Of a DNA stretch of 64,000 nt, positions 51,918-61,635 are shown piece by piece (the stretch's first letter is position 1; each line of letters begins with the position of its first letter). The notes under the pieces were generated by a model. It made no database searches and was not told where the DNA came from. It was given only the letters and a program-made list of their open reading frames with translations. Where the stretch lies: NCBI RefSeq assembly GCF_020529025.1, contig NZ_JACNMM010000003.1, forward strand, positions 248,001 to 312,000, written 5' to 3'. This DNA comes from Oceaniglobus trochenteri (lineage in GTDB: Bacteria > Pseudomonadota > Alphaproteobacteria > Rhodobacterales > Rhodobacteraceae). The translations under genes and the position numbers were made by a program.

Positions 51918-53462
51918 ATGACCAATATCTCAAGACGCGGCCTGCTGCGTTCGGGCGCCGCTGCCGGTGTTCTTGCGGCCACCGGCCTGCCGGTGATGGC
52001 GCAGGCCAAGAAGGGCGGACGGCTGCGGCTGGGCCTGGCGGGCGCGAATACCAGCGACAGCTGGGATGGCCGCACCCATTCCGACACCTTCATGATCATG
52101 GCCGCCTTCGGCTGCGTCTTCGATTGCCTGACCGAGATTTCGGCCAGCGGCGAACTGGTGGGCGAACTGGCGGAAAGCTGGGAATCGACCCCCGATGCCA
52201 AAACCTGGACGTTCAAGCTGCGCGAGGGCGTGACCTTCCACAACGGCAAGCCCTTCGGCGCCGATGATGTGATCGAATCGCTGAACATGCATGTGGCCGA
52301 AGGCTCGAAATCGGCGGCACAGCCGATTGTCGCGGCAATCAGCGAGATGAAGAAGCTGGGCGAACACGAAGTGCAGATGGTGCTGGAATCCGGCAACGCC
52401 GATTTCCCCTTCCTGATGTCGGATTATCACCTGCTGATGTATCCGGCCGGCCAGGTGGACGAAGCCATCGCCAAGGGCATCGGCACCGGCATGTACCGCG
52501 CCGAAACCCTGGACCCCGGTGTGCGGTTCCTGGGCAAGCGGGTCGACAGCCACTACAAGGACGGCAAGGCCGGCTGGTTCGACGAGGTCGAGATCATCGC
52601 GATCAACGATGCCTCGGCCCGGATGAACGCGCTGATGACCGGGCAGGTCGATGCCGTGAACCGCGTCGATTTCAAGACCGAGCCGCTGATGAAGGCCAAC
52701 CCGATGGTCAAGATCTTCGAGGTGACGGGCAACCAGCATTTCACCTTCCCGATGCTGACCAACCTCGACCCTTTCACCGATGTGAACGTGCGCCGGGCAC
52801 TGAAACATGCGGTCAATCGGCAGGAACTGGTGGACAAGATCCTTCAGGGCCACGGCGCCGTGGCCAACGACCACCACATCGGCCCGGCGAACCAGTATTA
52901 TGCCGCCGACCTTGAACAGAACGAATACGACCCTGACAAGGCCAGGTTCTATCTGAAAGAGGCCGGGATGGACGGGCTTTCGGTCGATCTGTCGGCTTCG
53001 AGCGCGGCCTTTGCCGGTGCGGTGGATGCGGCGCAGCTTTACCAGGCCTCGGCCAAGAACTGCGGCATCGACATCAACGTCGTGCAGGAACCGGCCGACG
53101 GCTATTGGTCGAACGTCTGGATCAAGAAGCCCTGGTGCGCCAGCTATTGGTCGGGCCGCGTGACCGAAGACTGGATGTTCTCGAGCGTGAACGAAGCGGG
53201 CGCACCCTGGAACGACAGCAAGTGGGTGAACGACAGGTTCCAGAAGCTGCTGATCGAGGCCCGTGCCACGCTGGATTCCGGCAAGCGGCGCGAGATGTAT
53301 CGCGAGATGCAGGAGCTGGATTCCAAGGAAGGCGGCACCGTCATTCCGATGTATGCCAACTTCGTCGATGCGGCCTCGGCCAAGCTGGCCAATTCGGGGA
53401 CCATCGGCAACGTGTTCCAGATGGACAGCTCGCGCCTGATCGAACGGTGGTGGTTCGCCTGA
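51918..53462 (+). CDS. Peptide-type ABC importer substrate-binding protein (SBP family 5), Tat-exported
   Basis: A 514-residue periplasmic binding protein of the DppA/OppA family. The leader has a twin-arginine motif (SRRGLLRSGAAAG) and ends AQA-KKGG. The core includes LAESWESTPDAKTWTFKLREG and HNGKPFGADDV typical of family 5. In this operon it comes last, after the permeases and ATPase. Substrate cannot be told from sequence; peptides are the usual class. A terminator follows. Confidence 0.9.
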   Translation: MTNISRRGLLRSGAAAGVLAATGLPVMAQAKKGGRLRLGLAGANTSDSWDGRTHSDTFMIMAAFGCVFDCLTEISASGELVGELAESWESTPDAKTWTFKLREGVTFHNGKPFGADDVIESLNMHVAEGSKSAAQPIVAAISEMKKLGEHEVQMVLESGNADFPFLMSDYHLLMYPAGQVDEAIAKGIGTGMYRAETLDPGVRFLGKRVDSHYKDGKAGWFDEVEIIAINDASARMNALMTGQVDAVNRVDFKTEPLMKANPMVKIFEVTGNQHFTFPMLTNLDPFTDVNVRRALKHAVNRQELVDKILQGHGAVANDHHIGPANQYYAADLEQNEYDPDKARFYLKEAGMDGLSVDLSASSAAFAGAVDAAQLYQASAKNCGIDINVVQEPADGYWSNVWIKKPWCASYWSGRVTEDWMFSSVNEAGAPWNDSKWVNDRFQKLLIEARATLDSGKRREMYREMQELDSKEGGTVIPMYANFVDAASAKLANSGTIGNVFQMDSSRLIERWWFA

Positions 53463-53487
53463 TCGCCCCGGTCTTGTTGTGATGAAG

Positions 53488-53513
53488 CGCCCCGCCATTG
53501 GCGGGGCGTTTTT
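53488..53513 (+). terminator. Rho-independent terminator after the importer operon
   Basis: CGCCCCGCC (53488-53496) and GGCGGGGCG (53500-53508) form a 9-bp stem with an ATT loop, followed by TTTTT. It ends the pip-to-SBP transcript or the SBP gene alone. Confidence 0.9.
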
Positions 53514-53519
53514 CGTTTC

Positions 53520-55256
53520 TCACTCGGCCGCCAACCCGCTGACCCCGCGCCGGGCCAGGACACGTTCGATCTCGCGAAACATGGTCATGCGGCACAGGGG
53601 CTTGGCCAGGTAGCCGTCCAGCCCGGCGTTCAGGTAGTGGGCGCGATCTTCGGGCGCGGCATCGGCGGTCAGCGCGATGACCGGCAGTTGCGCCGATTGA
53701 TCGGGCAATTTCCTTATGCGCGCCAATGTCGTCAGCCCGTCCATGCCGGGCATCTGCATGTCCAGCAGGATCATGTCGAAGCGCCGTGTGACCAGCAGGG
53801 CAAGGGCGGAGGCGCCGCCATCGGCCTCGGTCACGGTCATCCGGGCCTTTTCCATGAAGGCGCGGGCGATCATGCGGTTGGCGCGGTTGTCGTCCACCAA
53901 CAAAACCCGCTGCGCGGCAAGGCAACGGTCGGCCGGGGCGTTGGGCTGAAGGATCGGTGCCGCCCCGGCCTGGCGTTCGGGTTCACGCAGCGGCATGTCA
54001 AAGCGGAAGACCGATCCCTTGCCGGGGATTGAGCTGACGGTCAGATCACCCTCCATCATCCGCGCAAGGTTGCGCGAGATGACAAGCCCCAGCCCCGTTC
54101 CCGAGGCCGCCCTTTCGCTGTCGGGATCGACCTGGACAAAGGATTCGAACAGGCGGGCGCAATCCTCCTCTCTCATCCCGGCGCCGGTGTCCTGCACCGT
54201 GAACCAGAACTGCGGGCGGACCCGCGGCGGGGCGATGCCCATGGTCAGCCGCACCTCGCCCGATTCGGTAAATTTCACGGCGTTGGAAATGAGGTTCGAC
54301 ATGATCTGGCGCAGGCGAAGGGCATCCGCCAGGATCAGCGGCGGCAGCCCCGGTTCGATATCCAGGGCAAGCCGCACCCCCTTGCGCCTTGCCTGGTCGG
54401 CAAAAAGCCGCACGACGGTATGGCCCAGTTGCACCGGATCGGTCGGGGTTGGGCGAATGTCCATCTTGCCGGCTTCGATCTTGGCGTGGTCCAGCACGTC
54501 ATCGACCAGGGCGCGCAGGGTGATGGCGGAACTGAGCAGGATGTCGGCCCGGTCGCGCCGGGCATCGGTATCGGCCGCGTCAACCTCAAGCTGGGCAATC
54601 CCGAGGATGCCGTTCAGGGGCGTCCTGATCTCATGGCTCATCGCGGTGACGAACCTGCTTTTCGCGCGATTGGCCGCCTCGGCACGGTCCTTTGCCGCGA
54701 ACATGGACTGGCGCATGCGGTGCATTTCCAGGATGGCCTGAAAGGCATAGAGCCCGAGCAGCGCCGTCATCCCGATTCCGACCCCGCGCAAGAGGAAATC
54801 AGGCTCGCGCCGCAGTTCGGCGACCGCGATCCAGAGGCCGGTGGCGATCATCGGGCTGACCACGGCCAGGGTGAAGGGCAGGTGGTAGGAGCGCACGACA
54901 ATCACGTGCAGGACGGCGCCGAAGAACACCGTGAAGGCGTAGATGTGAGAGGTGATGCTGCCGTGATGCCAGGCCAGCACGGGCATCATCATCGCGGCCA
55001 GGCTGCCCGCTAGGCAGGCCAGGAACTGAAGCGCGTAGACCGGCGCGGAATATCCTGACCGCTGGCGCCGGATCGCCAGGATACCGCCGCCTTCGATCAA
55101 GAGATAGGCAAGGAACATGGCGCTGATCGCCGCGCCGTCGGCAAAGAACAGCCCGGCAGCGAAAGAGGCCGAAACCGAAAGAATCCGCGAGGGAAGATCG
55201 CGGGCGGTCATTTCGTTCTGACGGGCCAGCGTGTCGAGGAAATGTCTGGATGGCAC
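53520..55256 (-). CDS. Hybrid sensor histidine kinase with receiver domain
   Basis: A 578-residue membrane kinase. Six hydrophobic segments cover residues about 22-185, then the H-box SHEIRTPLNGILG with the phosphorylated His near 208, an HATPase_c domain with NLISNAVKFT and GTGLGLVISR motifs, and a C-terminal receiver (about 450-570) with the Asp in MILLDMQMPGMDG. No Hpt domain is fused, so phosphate would need a separate Hpt protein such as the one at 25082. The stimulus is unknown. Confidence 0.92.
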   Translation of the reverse strand: MPSRHFLDTLARQNEMTARDLPSRILSVSASFAAGLFFADGAAISAMFLAYLLIEGGGILAIRRQRSGYSAPVYALQFLACLAGSLAAMMMPVLAWHHGSITSHIYAFTVFFGAVLHVIVVRSYHLPFTLAVVSPMIATGLWIAVAELRREPDFLLRGVGIGMTALLGLYAFQAILEMHRMRQSMFAAKDRAEAANRAKSRFVTAMSHEIRTPLNGILGIAQLEVDAADTDARRDRADILLSSAITLRALVDDVLDHAKIEAGKMDIRPTPTDPVQLGHTVVRLFADQARRKGVRLALDIEPGLPPLILADALRLRQIMSNLISNAVKFTESGEVRLTMGIAPPRVRPQFWFTVQDTGAGMREEDCARLFESFVQVDPDSERAASGTGLGLVISRNLARMMEGDLTVSSIPGKGSVFRFDMPLREPERQAGAAPILQPNAPADRCLAAQRVLLVDDNRANRMIARAFMEKARMTVTEADGGASALALLVTRRFDMILLDMQMPGMDGLTTLARIRKLPDQSAQLPVIALTADAAPEDRAHYLNAGLDGYLAKPLCRMTMFREIERVLARRGVSGLAAE

Positions 55257-55434
55257 CTTGGCCCTCGTGATTCGTCCTTTTTTCCACGATGCTCACAAAA
55301 ACCTTAACGGTTCGTCGCCACCGCCCCGGATCAGGGCCGGCAGAAACCCCTTGTGTTTCCCCCGGTTTGAACCTAACTAACGCCAATCAGCGGCGCGTCG
55401 GGGTCCAAACCCGAAGGTTCCACCGGAATTTTTC

Positions 55435-55457
55435 ACGGGCCGCGCGCCCGTTTTTTT
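55435..55457 (+). terminator. Terminator-like hairpin in the rimP leader
   Basis: ACGGGC (55435-55440), loop CGCGC, GCCCGT (55446-55451), then seven T's. It ends 32 bases upstream of the rimP ATG. No upstream gene on this strand needs a terminator (the nearest is divergent), so it may be an attenuator in the rimP-nusA-infB leader. Confidence 0.6.
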
Positions 55458-55488
55458 GTGCCCGATCCATGGGGGATACAGGTCAGCC

Positions 55489-56091
55489 ATGTCCGACATG
55501 ATTGCAAAAGCCACGATCGACCGCCGCCTAGCCGAGGTGATCACTCCGGTGATCGAAGACCTTGGTTTCGAACTGGTGCGCGTGCGCTACATGGGCGGCA
55601 AGACGCCCACGGTCCAGATCATGGCCGACAGGCCCGAGGGCGGAATCGAGGTTGACGATTGCGGCGTGATTTCCACCGCCGTTTCCGCGCACCTGGATGT
55701 CGAGGACCCGATCGAGGAAGCCTATACGCTTGAGGTTTCCAGCCCCGGCATCGACCGGCCGCTGACCCGGCTCAAGGATTTCGACGCCTGGGAAGGCTAT
55801 GAGGCCAAGATCGAGACGACCGAGATGATCGACGGCCGCCGCCGGTTCAAGGGCATCCTGGCCGGGGTCGAGGGCAGCGAGGTTCTGATCGAGATCGAGG
55901 AAGGCACCATCGGGCTTCAGTTCGACTGGCTGAGCGATGCCAAGCTGGTGCTGACCGAAGACCTGATCCGCGACGTTCTGCGCAGCCGCAAGGATGCCGG
56001 ACAGATAGACGAATCACAGTTCGACGCGGTGGAAACCGTGCTGGACGACGACGAAGATGACACGCCCCCGAAGGCACCAAGGGAGAACTGA
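55489..56091 (+). CDS. rimP: Ribosome maturation factor RimP
   Basis: A 200-residue RimP needed for 30S subunit maturation. The N-terminal alpha/beta domain and the [18 protein letters not shown] motif are typical. I chose the ATG at 55489. It begins the rimP-nusA-ylxR-infB operon, conserved across bacteria; the short acidic tail (DDDEDD) is common in Alphaproteobacteria. Confidence 0.94.
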   Translation: MSDMIAKATIDRRLAEVITPVIEDLGFELVRVRYMGGKTPTVQIMADRPEGGIEVDDCGVISTAVSAHLDVEDPIEEAYTLEVSSPGIDRPLTRLKDFDAWEGYEAKIETTEMIDGRRRFKGILAGVEGSEVLIEIEEGTIGLQFDWLSDAKLVLTEDLIRDVLRSRKDAGQIDESQFDAVETVLDDDEDDTPPKAPREN

Positions 56092-56094
56092 GCG

Positions 56095-57708
56095 ATGGCG
56101 ATTACCTCTGCCAACCAGCTGGAACTGCTTCAGACCGCCGAGGCGGTGGCACGCGAAAAGATGATCGACCCGGGCCTTGTGGTCGAGGCGATGGAAGAAT
56201 CGCTCGCCCGGGCTGCCAAAAGCCGCTACGGCAGCGAAATGGACATCCGCGTGTCGATCGACCGCAAGACGGGCCGCGCCACCTTTACCCGCGTGCGCAC
56301 GGTGGTCGAGGATGAGCTGCTTGAGAACTACCAGGCCGAACTGACGGTCGAGCAGGCCAAGCAGTACATGGCCGACCCCAAGGTCGGGGACGAGCTGACC
56401 GACGAGGTGCCGCCCGTGGAAATGGGCCGGATCGCCGCGCAGAGCGCCAAGCAGGTAATCCTGCAGAAGGTGCGTGAGGCCGAGCGTGACCGTCAGTACG
56501 AAGAATTCAAGGATCGTGTGGGCACCATCATCAACGGTGTGGTCAAGCGCGAGGAATACGGCAACATCATCGTGGATATCGGCCGCGGCGAAGGTATCCT
56601 GCGGCGCAACGACAAGATCGGGCGCGAAAGCCATCGCACCAACGATCGCGTCCGCTGCTACATCAAGGATGTCCGCCGCGAGGCGCGTGGCCCGCAGATT
56701 TTCCTCAGCCGCACCGACCCGCAGTTCATGGCCGAGCTGTTCAAGATGGAAGTGCCGGAAATCTATGACGGAATCATCGAGATCAAGGCCGTCGCCCGCG
56801 ACCCGGGTTCGCGCGCCAAGATCGCCGTGATCTCCTATGACGGGTCGATCGACCCGGTCGGCGCCTGCGTCGGCATGCGGGGCAGCCGGGTGCAGGCTGT
56901 CGTGAACGAGCTTCAGGGCGAGAAGATCGACATCATCCCCTGGAACGAGGACATGCCGACCTTCCTGGTGAACGCGCTTCAGCCCGCCGAGGTAAGCAAG
57001 GTCGTGCTGGACGAAGAGGCCGAGCGGATCGAGGTCGTCGTGCCGGATGAGCAGCTTTCGCTGGCCATCGGGCGGCGTGGCCAGAACGTGCGCCTTGCCT
57101 CGCAGCTGACCGGGCTCGACATCGACATCATGACCGAGGAAGAGGAATCCAAGCGCCGTCAGGCCGAGTTCGAGCAACGCACCAAGCTGTTCATGGACAC
57201 GCTGGACCTTGATGAATTCTTCGCCCAGCTTCTGGTTTCGGAAGGGTTCACCAACCTGGAAGAAGTGGCCTATGTCGAAGCCGATGAACTTTTGGTCATC
57301 GACGGCGTTGACGACAGTACGGCGCAGGAACTTCAGGCGCGGGCCAAGGATTACCTCGACGAACAGAACCGCAAGGCCCTGGAAAACGCCAAGGCCCTGG
57401 GTGTCGAGCAGAGCCTTATTGATTTCGAGGGGCTGACCCCCCAGATGATTGAGGCACTGGCCAACGACGGCGTGAAGACGCTGGAAGATTTCGCCACCTG
57501 CGCCGACTGGGAACTTGCCGGCGGCTGGACGACGGTCGACGGCGAGCGGGTCAAGGATGACGGCGTGCTAGAGAAATTTGACGTTTCTCTGGAAGAGGCG
57601 CAGAATATGGTCATGACCGCCCGAATCCAGTTGGGTTGGGTCGATCCTGCCGAGCTTGAGCCCGAGGAAGACGAAACCGAGGAACCGGCCGAAGAGGCCG
57701 AGGCGTAA
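56095..57708 (+). CDS. nusA: Transcription termination/antitermination factor NusA
   Basis: A 537-residue NusA. N-terminal RNAP-binding domain (1-130), S1 domain, and two KH domains (including [18 protein letters not shown] and [15 protein letters not shown]) are clear, followed by two C-terminal acidic helix-hairpin-helix repeats around 360-500. It ends in a highly acidic tail. It modulates pausing and termination and couples to translation. Starts three bases after rimP. Confidence 0.96.
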   Translation: MAITSANQLELLQTAEAVAREKMIDPGLVVEAMEESLARAAKSRYGSEMDIRVSIDRKTGRATFTRVRTVVEDELLENYQAELTVEQAKQYMADPKVGDELTDEVPPVEMGRIAAQSAKQVILQKVREAERDRQYEEFKDRVGTIINGVVKREEYGNIIVDIGRGEGILRRNDKIGRESHRTNDRVRCYIKDVRREARGPQIFLSRTDPQFMAELFKMEVPEIYDGIIEIKAVARDPGSRAKIAVISYDGSIDPVGACVGMRGSRVQAVVNELQGEKIDIIPWNEDMPTFLVNALQPAEVSKVVLDEEAERIEVVVPDEQLSLAIGRRGQNVRLASQLTGLDIDIMTEEEESKRRQAEFEQRTKLFMDTLDLDEFFAQLLVSEGFTNLEEVAYVEADELLVIDGVDDSTAQELQARAKDYLDEQNRKALENAKALGVEQSLIDFEGLTPQMIEALANDGVKTLEDFATCADWELAGGWTTVDGERVKDDGVLEKFDVSLEEAQNMVMTARIQLGWVDPAELEPEEDETEEPAEEAEA

Positions 57709-57719
57709 GGACGCAGGGC

Positions 57720-58352
57720 ATGTCACGCGGCGGCCGCGAAAAGGATTATACCGACCCCGAGCGCAAGTGCATTGCGACGGGAGAGGTCCACCCCAAGCGC
57801 GGCCTGATCCGGTTTGTCGTGGGTCCGGACGATACGATCTATCCCGACCTGGCGGAAAAGCTGCCAGGTCGCGGCATCTGGGTTTCGGCCGAACGGTCGG
57901 CGCTTGAGACGGCCGTGAAGAAAAAGCTGTTTTCCCGTGGGGCGAAACGGCAGGTGAATGTGCCACCAACCCTGGTGGCAGATGTTGAAGCGGCGCTTTT
58001 GCGTCGTGTGACCGAACGATTGGCCATGGCACGCAAGGCGGGCCGGGCGATTGCCGGTTACGAGAAGGTGAAAGACTGGCTGCTGCAGGAAAAGGCAGCC
58101 ATCCTGATTCAGGCCTCTGACGGGTCGGAACGTGGAAAATCCAAGCTGCGGCCACCCGGCGGAAGGGGGTCGTTTTTCGAGATCCTGACCGCGCCAGAAT
58201 TGGGTTTGGCTTTCGGTCGGGAACATGTGATACATGCGGCGCTTGCGCCAGGGGGACTCACTGACAGCTTCAGAGAGGACGCCGTGCGGCTTTCAGGCGT
58301 TCGAGATGATGTCGGTGGAGACGCCACCGGAAAGGTAAAGAAGACCACATGA
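57720..58352 (+). CDS. YlxR-type RNA-binding protein (DUF448), with L7Ae-like C-terminal part
   Basis: A 210-residue protein; the first 85 residues are a YlxR domain ([20 protein letters not shown]), and the rest, from about 100, contains an L30e/L7Ae-like fold with [30 protein letters not shown]. YlxR proteins are nucleoid or RNase P associated in some bacteria. It lies between nusA and infB as usual, and overlaps infB by 4 bases. Confidence 0.88.
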   Translation: MSRGGREKDYTDPERKCIATGEVHPKRGLIRFVVGPDDTIYPDLAEKLPGRGIWVSAERSALETAVKKKLFSRGAKRQVNVPPTLVADVEAALLRRVTERLAMARKAGRAIAGYEKVKDWLLQEKAAILIQASDGSERGKSKLRPPGGRGSFFEILTAPELGLAFGREHVIHAALAPGGLTDSFREDAVRLSGVRDDVGGDATGKVKKTT

Positions 58353-60847
58353 GCGATAGTGACGGCAAGAAGACTCTCGGCCTGCGCGGCGGCCCGCGTT
58401 CCGGACAGGTAAAGCAAAGCTTTAGCCACGGCCGGACCAAGAGTGTCGTGGTCGAGACCAAACGCAAACGGGTCGTCGTACCCAAGCCCGCGGCCGGCAA
58501 GGCCGGCGGGGGCGGTGGCGCCACGGGCGGTGATCCGTCCAAGCGCCCGGCAGGTATTTCGGACGCCGAACTGGAACGCCGGATGAAGGCACTGGCCGCG
58601 GCCCGTGCGCGCGAGGCCGAAGAGGCCGCCGCCCGCGAAGCCGAGGAAAAGGCCCGCGCCGAAGAGCGTGAGCGCCGCCGTGCCGAGATCGAGGCCAAGG
58701 AAGCCGAGGAGCGCGAACGCGAAGAACGCGCCAAGGCCAAGGCCGAGGAAGACGCCAAGCGTCTGCGCGAGGAAGCTGCCGCCAAGGCAAAGGCCAATGC
58801 GCCTGCCGCCCCGGCCGCGACGCCCGCCGATCTTGAGGCGAAGGTTGCCGACACGGGCCGCAAGGGTGGCGGTGCCGCCCCCGCCCGCAAGGATGACCGT
58901 GACACCGATCGCAACGCCAAGCCGTCGAAGGGCCGCGACGATTCGCGCCGTTCGGGCAAGCTGACGCTGAACCAGGCGCTCACCGGTGGTGAGGGTGGCC
59001 GGCAGCGGTCGATGGCACAGATCAAGCGCAAGCAGGAACGCGCCCGCCAGAAGGCCATGGGCCAGCAGGTCGTGCGCGAGAAGATCGTGCGCAATGTGAA
59101 TCTGCCTGAGACGATCACCGTTCACGAACTGGCCGTTCGGATGGCCGAACGTGTGGCCGATGTCGTGAAATTCCTGATGAAAGAGGGCATCATGGCCACT
59201 CAGAATCAGGTGATCGACGCGGATACCGCCGAACTGATCATCGAGGATTTCGGCCACAAGGTCGTCCGCGTCTCTGATTCGGACGTGGAACAGGTGATTG
59301 ACCAGGTCGATGATGCGCCTGAGGATCTCCTGCCCCGTGCGCCGATCATCACGGTCATGGGCCACGTCGACCACGGCAAGACATCGCTGCTCGACTCGAT
59401 CCGCAAGGCCAAGGTTGTCGCGGGCGAGGCCGGTGGCATCACCCAGCATATCGGCGCCTATCAGGTGACGACGGACGACGGCACGCTGCTGACCTTCCTC
59501 GACACGCCCGGCCACGCCGCGTTTACGTCGATGCGGGCCCGTGGTGCGCAGGTGACGGATATCGTCATCCTGGTGGTTGCGGCGGACGATGCCGTGATGC
59601 CCCAGACTGTCGAGGCGATTGCCCACGCGAAGGCGGCCAACGTGCCGATGATCGTGGCGATCAACAAGGTGGACCGTCCGGCAGCCAACCCCACAAAGGT
59701 GCGCACCGACCTTCTGAACCACGAAGTCGTGGTCGAGGCCATGTCGGGCGACGTTCTGGATGTCGAGGTTTCGGCAATCACCGGCCTCGGGATCGACCAG
59801 CTGCTGGAAAGCATCGGGTTGCAGGCCGAACTGCTGGACCTGAAAGCCAACCCCAACCGCGCCGCCCAGGGCGCTGTCATCGAAGCGCAGCTTGACGTGG
59901 GCCGTGGCCCCGTTGCGACGGTTCTGGTGCAGAACGGCACACTGCGCAAAGGCGACATCTTCGTCGTCGGCGAACAGTGGGGCAAGGTGCGCGCGCTGGT
60001 CAACGACAAGGGCGAACGTGTGGACGAAGCCGGACCTTCGGTTCCGGTCGAGGTTTTGGGCCTGAACGGCACGCCCGAGGCGGGCGATGTTCTGAACGTG
60101 GTCGAGACCGAAGCCCAGGCGCGTGAAATCGCCGAGTATCGCGAAAACGCCGCCAAGGAGAAGCGCGCCGCCGTCGGCGCCGCGACGACCCTGGAGCAGA
60201 TGATGGCCAAGGCCAAGGCCGATGAGGATGTGGCCGAACTTCACATCCTGCTGAAGGCCGACGTGCAGGGCTCTGCCGAGGCGATCGTCCAGGCGATGGA
60301 AAAGATCGGCAACGACGAAGTGCGGGTGCGGGTTCTGCATTCTGGTGTCGGTGCGATCACCGAAACCGACGTGGGCTTGGCCGAAGCCTCGAACGCGCCG
60401 ATCATGGGCTTCAACGTTCGTGCCAATGCATCGGCCCGCAACACGGCCAACCAGAAGGGCGTCGAGATCCGGTATTATTCGGTGATCTACGATCTAGTGG
60501 ACGACGTGAAGGCGGCTGCCTCCGGCCTGCTGAGCGCCGAAGTTCGCGAAACCTTCATCGGCTATGCCGAGATCAAGGAAGTGTTCAAGGTGTCCAACGT
60601 CGGCAAGGTTGCCGGTTGCCTTGTGACCGAGGGTGTTGCACGGCGCAGCGCCGGTGTACGTCTGCTGCGCGACAACGTGGTGATCCACGAAGGCACGCTG
60701 AAGACGCTCAAGCGGCACAAGGACGAAGTGACCGAGGTTCAGTCGGGCCAGGAATGCGGCATGGCCTTCGAGAACTATGAAGACATTCGGCCCAAGGACG
60801 TGATCGAGATCTTCACCCGCGAAGAGGTGGAGCGGAACCTCACCTGA
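58349..60847 (+). CDS. infB: Translation initiation factor IF-2
   Basis: An 832-residue IF-2 that loads fMet-tRNA on the 30S subunit. The N-terminal part is a long Ala/Glu/Arg/Lys-rich coiled region (about 75-155), then the IF2_N domain, and the GTPase with G1 GHVDHGKTS near 340, [15 protein letters not shown] near 385 and NKVD near 440. C-terminal domains are complete. Length is typical. A terminator follows at 60873-60900. Confidence 0.96.
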   Translation: MSDSDGKKTLGLRGGPRSGQVKQSFSHGRTKSVVVETKRKRVVVPKPAAGKAGGGGGATGGDPSKRPAGISDAELERRMKALAAARAREAEEAAAREAEEKARAEERERRRAEIEAKEAEEREREERAKAKAEEDAKRLREEAAAKAKANAPAAPAATPADLEAKVADTGRKGGGAAPARKDDRDTDRNAKPSKGRDDSRRSGKLTLNQALTGGEGGRQRSMAQIKRKQERARQKAMGQQVVREKIVRNVNLPETITVHELAVRMAERVADVVKFLMKEGIMATQNQVIDADTAELIIEDFGHKVVRVSDSDVEQVIDQVDDAPEDLLPRAPIITVMGHVDHGKTSLLDSIRKAKVVAGEAGGITQHIGAYQVTTDDGTLLTFLDTPGHAAFTSMRARGAQVTDIVILVVAADDAVMPQTVEAIAHAKAANVPMIVAINKVDRPAANPTKVRTDLLNHEVVVEAMSGDVLDVEVSAITGLGIDQLLESIGLQAELLDLKANPNRAAQGAVIEAQLDVGRGPVATVLVQNGTLRKGDIFVVGEQWGKVRALVNDKGERVDEAGPSVPVEVLGLNGTPEAGDVLNVVETEAQAREIAEYRENAAKEKRAAVGAATTLEQMMAKAKADEDVAELHILLKADVQGSAEAIVQAMEKIGNDEVRVRVLHSGVGAITETDVGLAEASNAPIMGFNVRANASARNTANQKGVEIRYYSVIYDLVDDVKAAASGLLSAEVRETFIGYAEIKEVFKVSNVGKVAGCLVTEGVARRSAGVRLLRDNVVIHEGTLKTLKRHKDEVTEVQSGQECGMAFENYEDIRPKDVIEIFTREEVERNLT

Positions 60848-60868
60848 TCGGGGTTTCGCCATTGGAAC

Positions 60869-60905
60869 AAAAAAAGGGCAGTCCCAACCGACTGCCCTTT
60901 TTTCC
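60869..60905. terminator. Rho-independent terminator after infB (bidirectional)
   Basis: AAAGGGCAGT (60873-60882), loop CCCAACCG, ACTGCCCTTT (60891-60900), then TTT; A-run on the left gives a U-run for the minus strand too. Serves infB and the small minus-strand gene at 60948. Confidence 0.92.
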
Positions 60906-60947
60906 ATTTCGTGAGTAACGTTTGTCTTTCGGTCTGTACTGTTCCCG

Positions 60948-61076
60948 TCAGTACTGAACCGGCTGACCTGCGTATTGGGTCGGGCCGACCTGAATCACCA
61001 CCCGGCCATCTTCAAGCGAGCGCACCAGCAATCCCTGAACCGACACGCAACTTCCGATCGTGATAGTTTTTACCAT
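60948..61076 (-). CDS. Small 42-residue protein, conserved-looking in Rhodobacteraceae
   Basis: MVKTITIGSCVSVQGLLVRS at the start, then LEDGRVVIQVGPTQYAGQPV. Start ATG at 61076 with CAGGGG about 9 bases upstream. It is soluble, rich in Val and Gly, with no membrane segment; the pattern (TIG-C-VQGLLV...G...VQVG...AGQPV) resembles a family I recall in Roseobacters with no known role. It lies alone between the infB terminator and mutT, convergent to infB. Confidence 0.65.
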   Translation of the reverse strand: MVKTITIGSCVSVQGLLVRSLEDGRVVIQVGPTQYAGQPVQY

Positions 61077-61236
61077 TGTGTTTTCCCCTGTTGGTCCCTT
61101 GATCTTAACTGCAAAAAGTTTGCTGACCACTCAAACTTCGGGCAGTTCGACAAGATTGTGGCAGAAATATTGAACAACCCGTAAACGCCCTATGGAAATG
61201 TCGCAAAGCGCGGCATTTGTGCCACAGTGAAGCGAT

Positions 61237-61635
61237 TCAAAGCCAATCGCGCAGGATCGGAATCAGGGGAATATCCGCTGGCGGCATCGGGTAATCGCGC
61301 AGTTTCTGCGGTCGAACCCATTTCAATTGCTGATTCTCGCGCGAAACGGGCGTTCCGCCCCACTTGCGGCAGGCGAAAAGGGGCATCAGAAGGTGAAAAT
61401 CGTCATAGCTGTGGCTGGCAAAGGTGAGGGGGGCCAGGCAACTGGCCCAGGTGTCGATCCCCAGCTCTTCCTGCAACTCGCGAATCAGTGCCGCCTCGGG
61501 GGTTTCGCCGGGCTCGATCTTGCCCCCGGGAAACTCCCAAAGCCCGGCCATGCTTTTGCCTTCGGGGCGCTGCGCCAGAAGAACACGCCCATCGACATCA
61601 ATCAGCGCAACGGCAGAAACAAGAAGCGTCTTCAC
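61237..61635 (-). CDS. mutT: 8-oxo-dGTP diphosphatase MutT
   Basis: A 132-residue Nudix protein that removes oxidised guanine nucleotides. The box GGKIEPGETPEAALIRELQEELGI (about residues 37-60, with the REL-EE metal core) and the AQRPEGKSMAGLWEFPGG leader are typical of MutT. Overlaps argJ upstream by 4 bases on the same strand. Completes the argJ-mutT pair commonly seen. Confidence 0.93.
   Translation of the reverse strand: MKTLLVSAVALIDVDGRVLLAQRPEGKSMAGLWEFPGGKIEPGETPEAALIRELQEELGIDTWASCLAPLTFASHSYDDFHLLMPLFACRKWGGTPVSRENQQLKWVRPQKLRDYPMPPADIPLIPILRDWL

Noticed and set aside
55257-55434. Possible tRNA in the rimP leader (as metY in E. coli)
   Set aside because: The GGTTTGAACC stretch resembles a T-arm, but no acceptor stem, D-arm or anticodon arm could be formed around it.
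58109-60340. A 743-codon open frame antisense to infB and ylxR
   Set aside because: It is opposite well-conserved IF-2 and YlxR sequence and has no recognisable domain.
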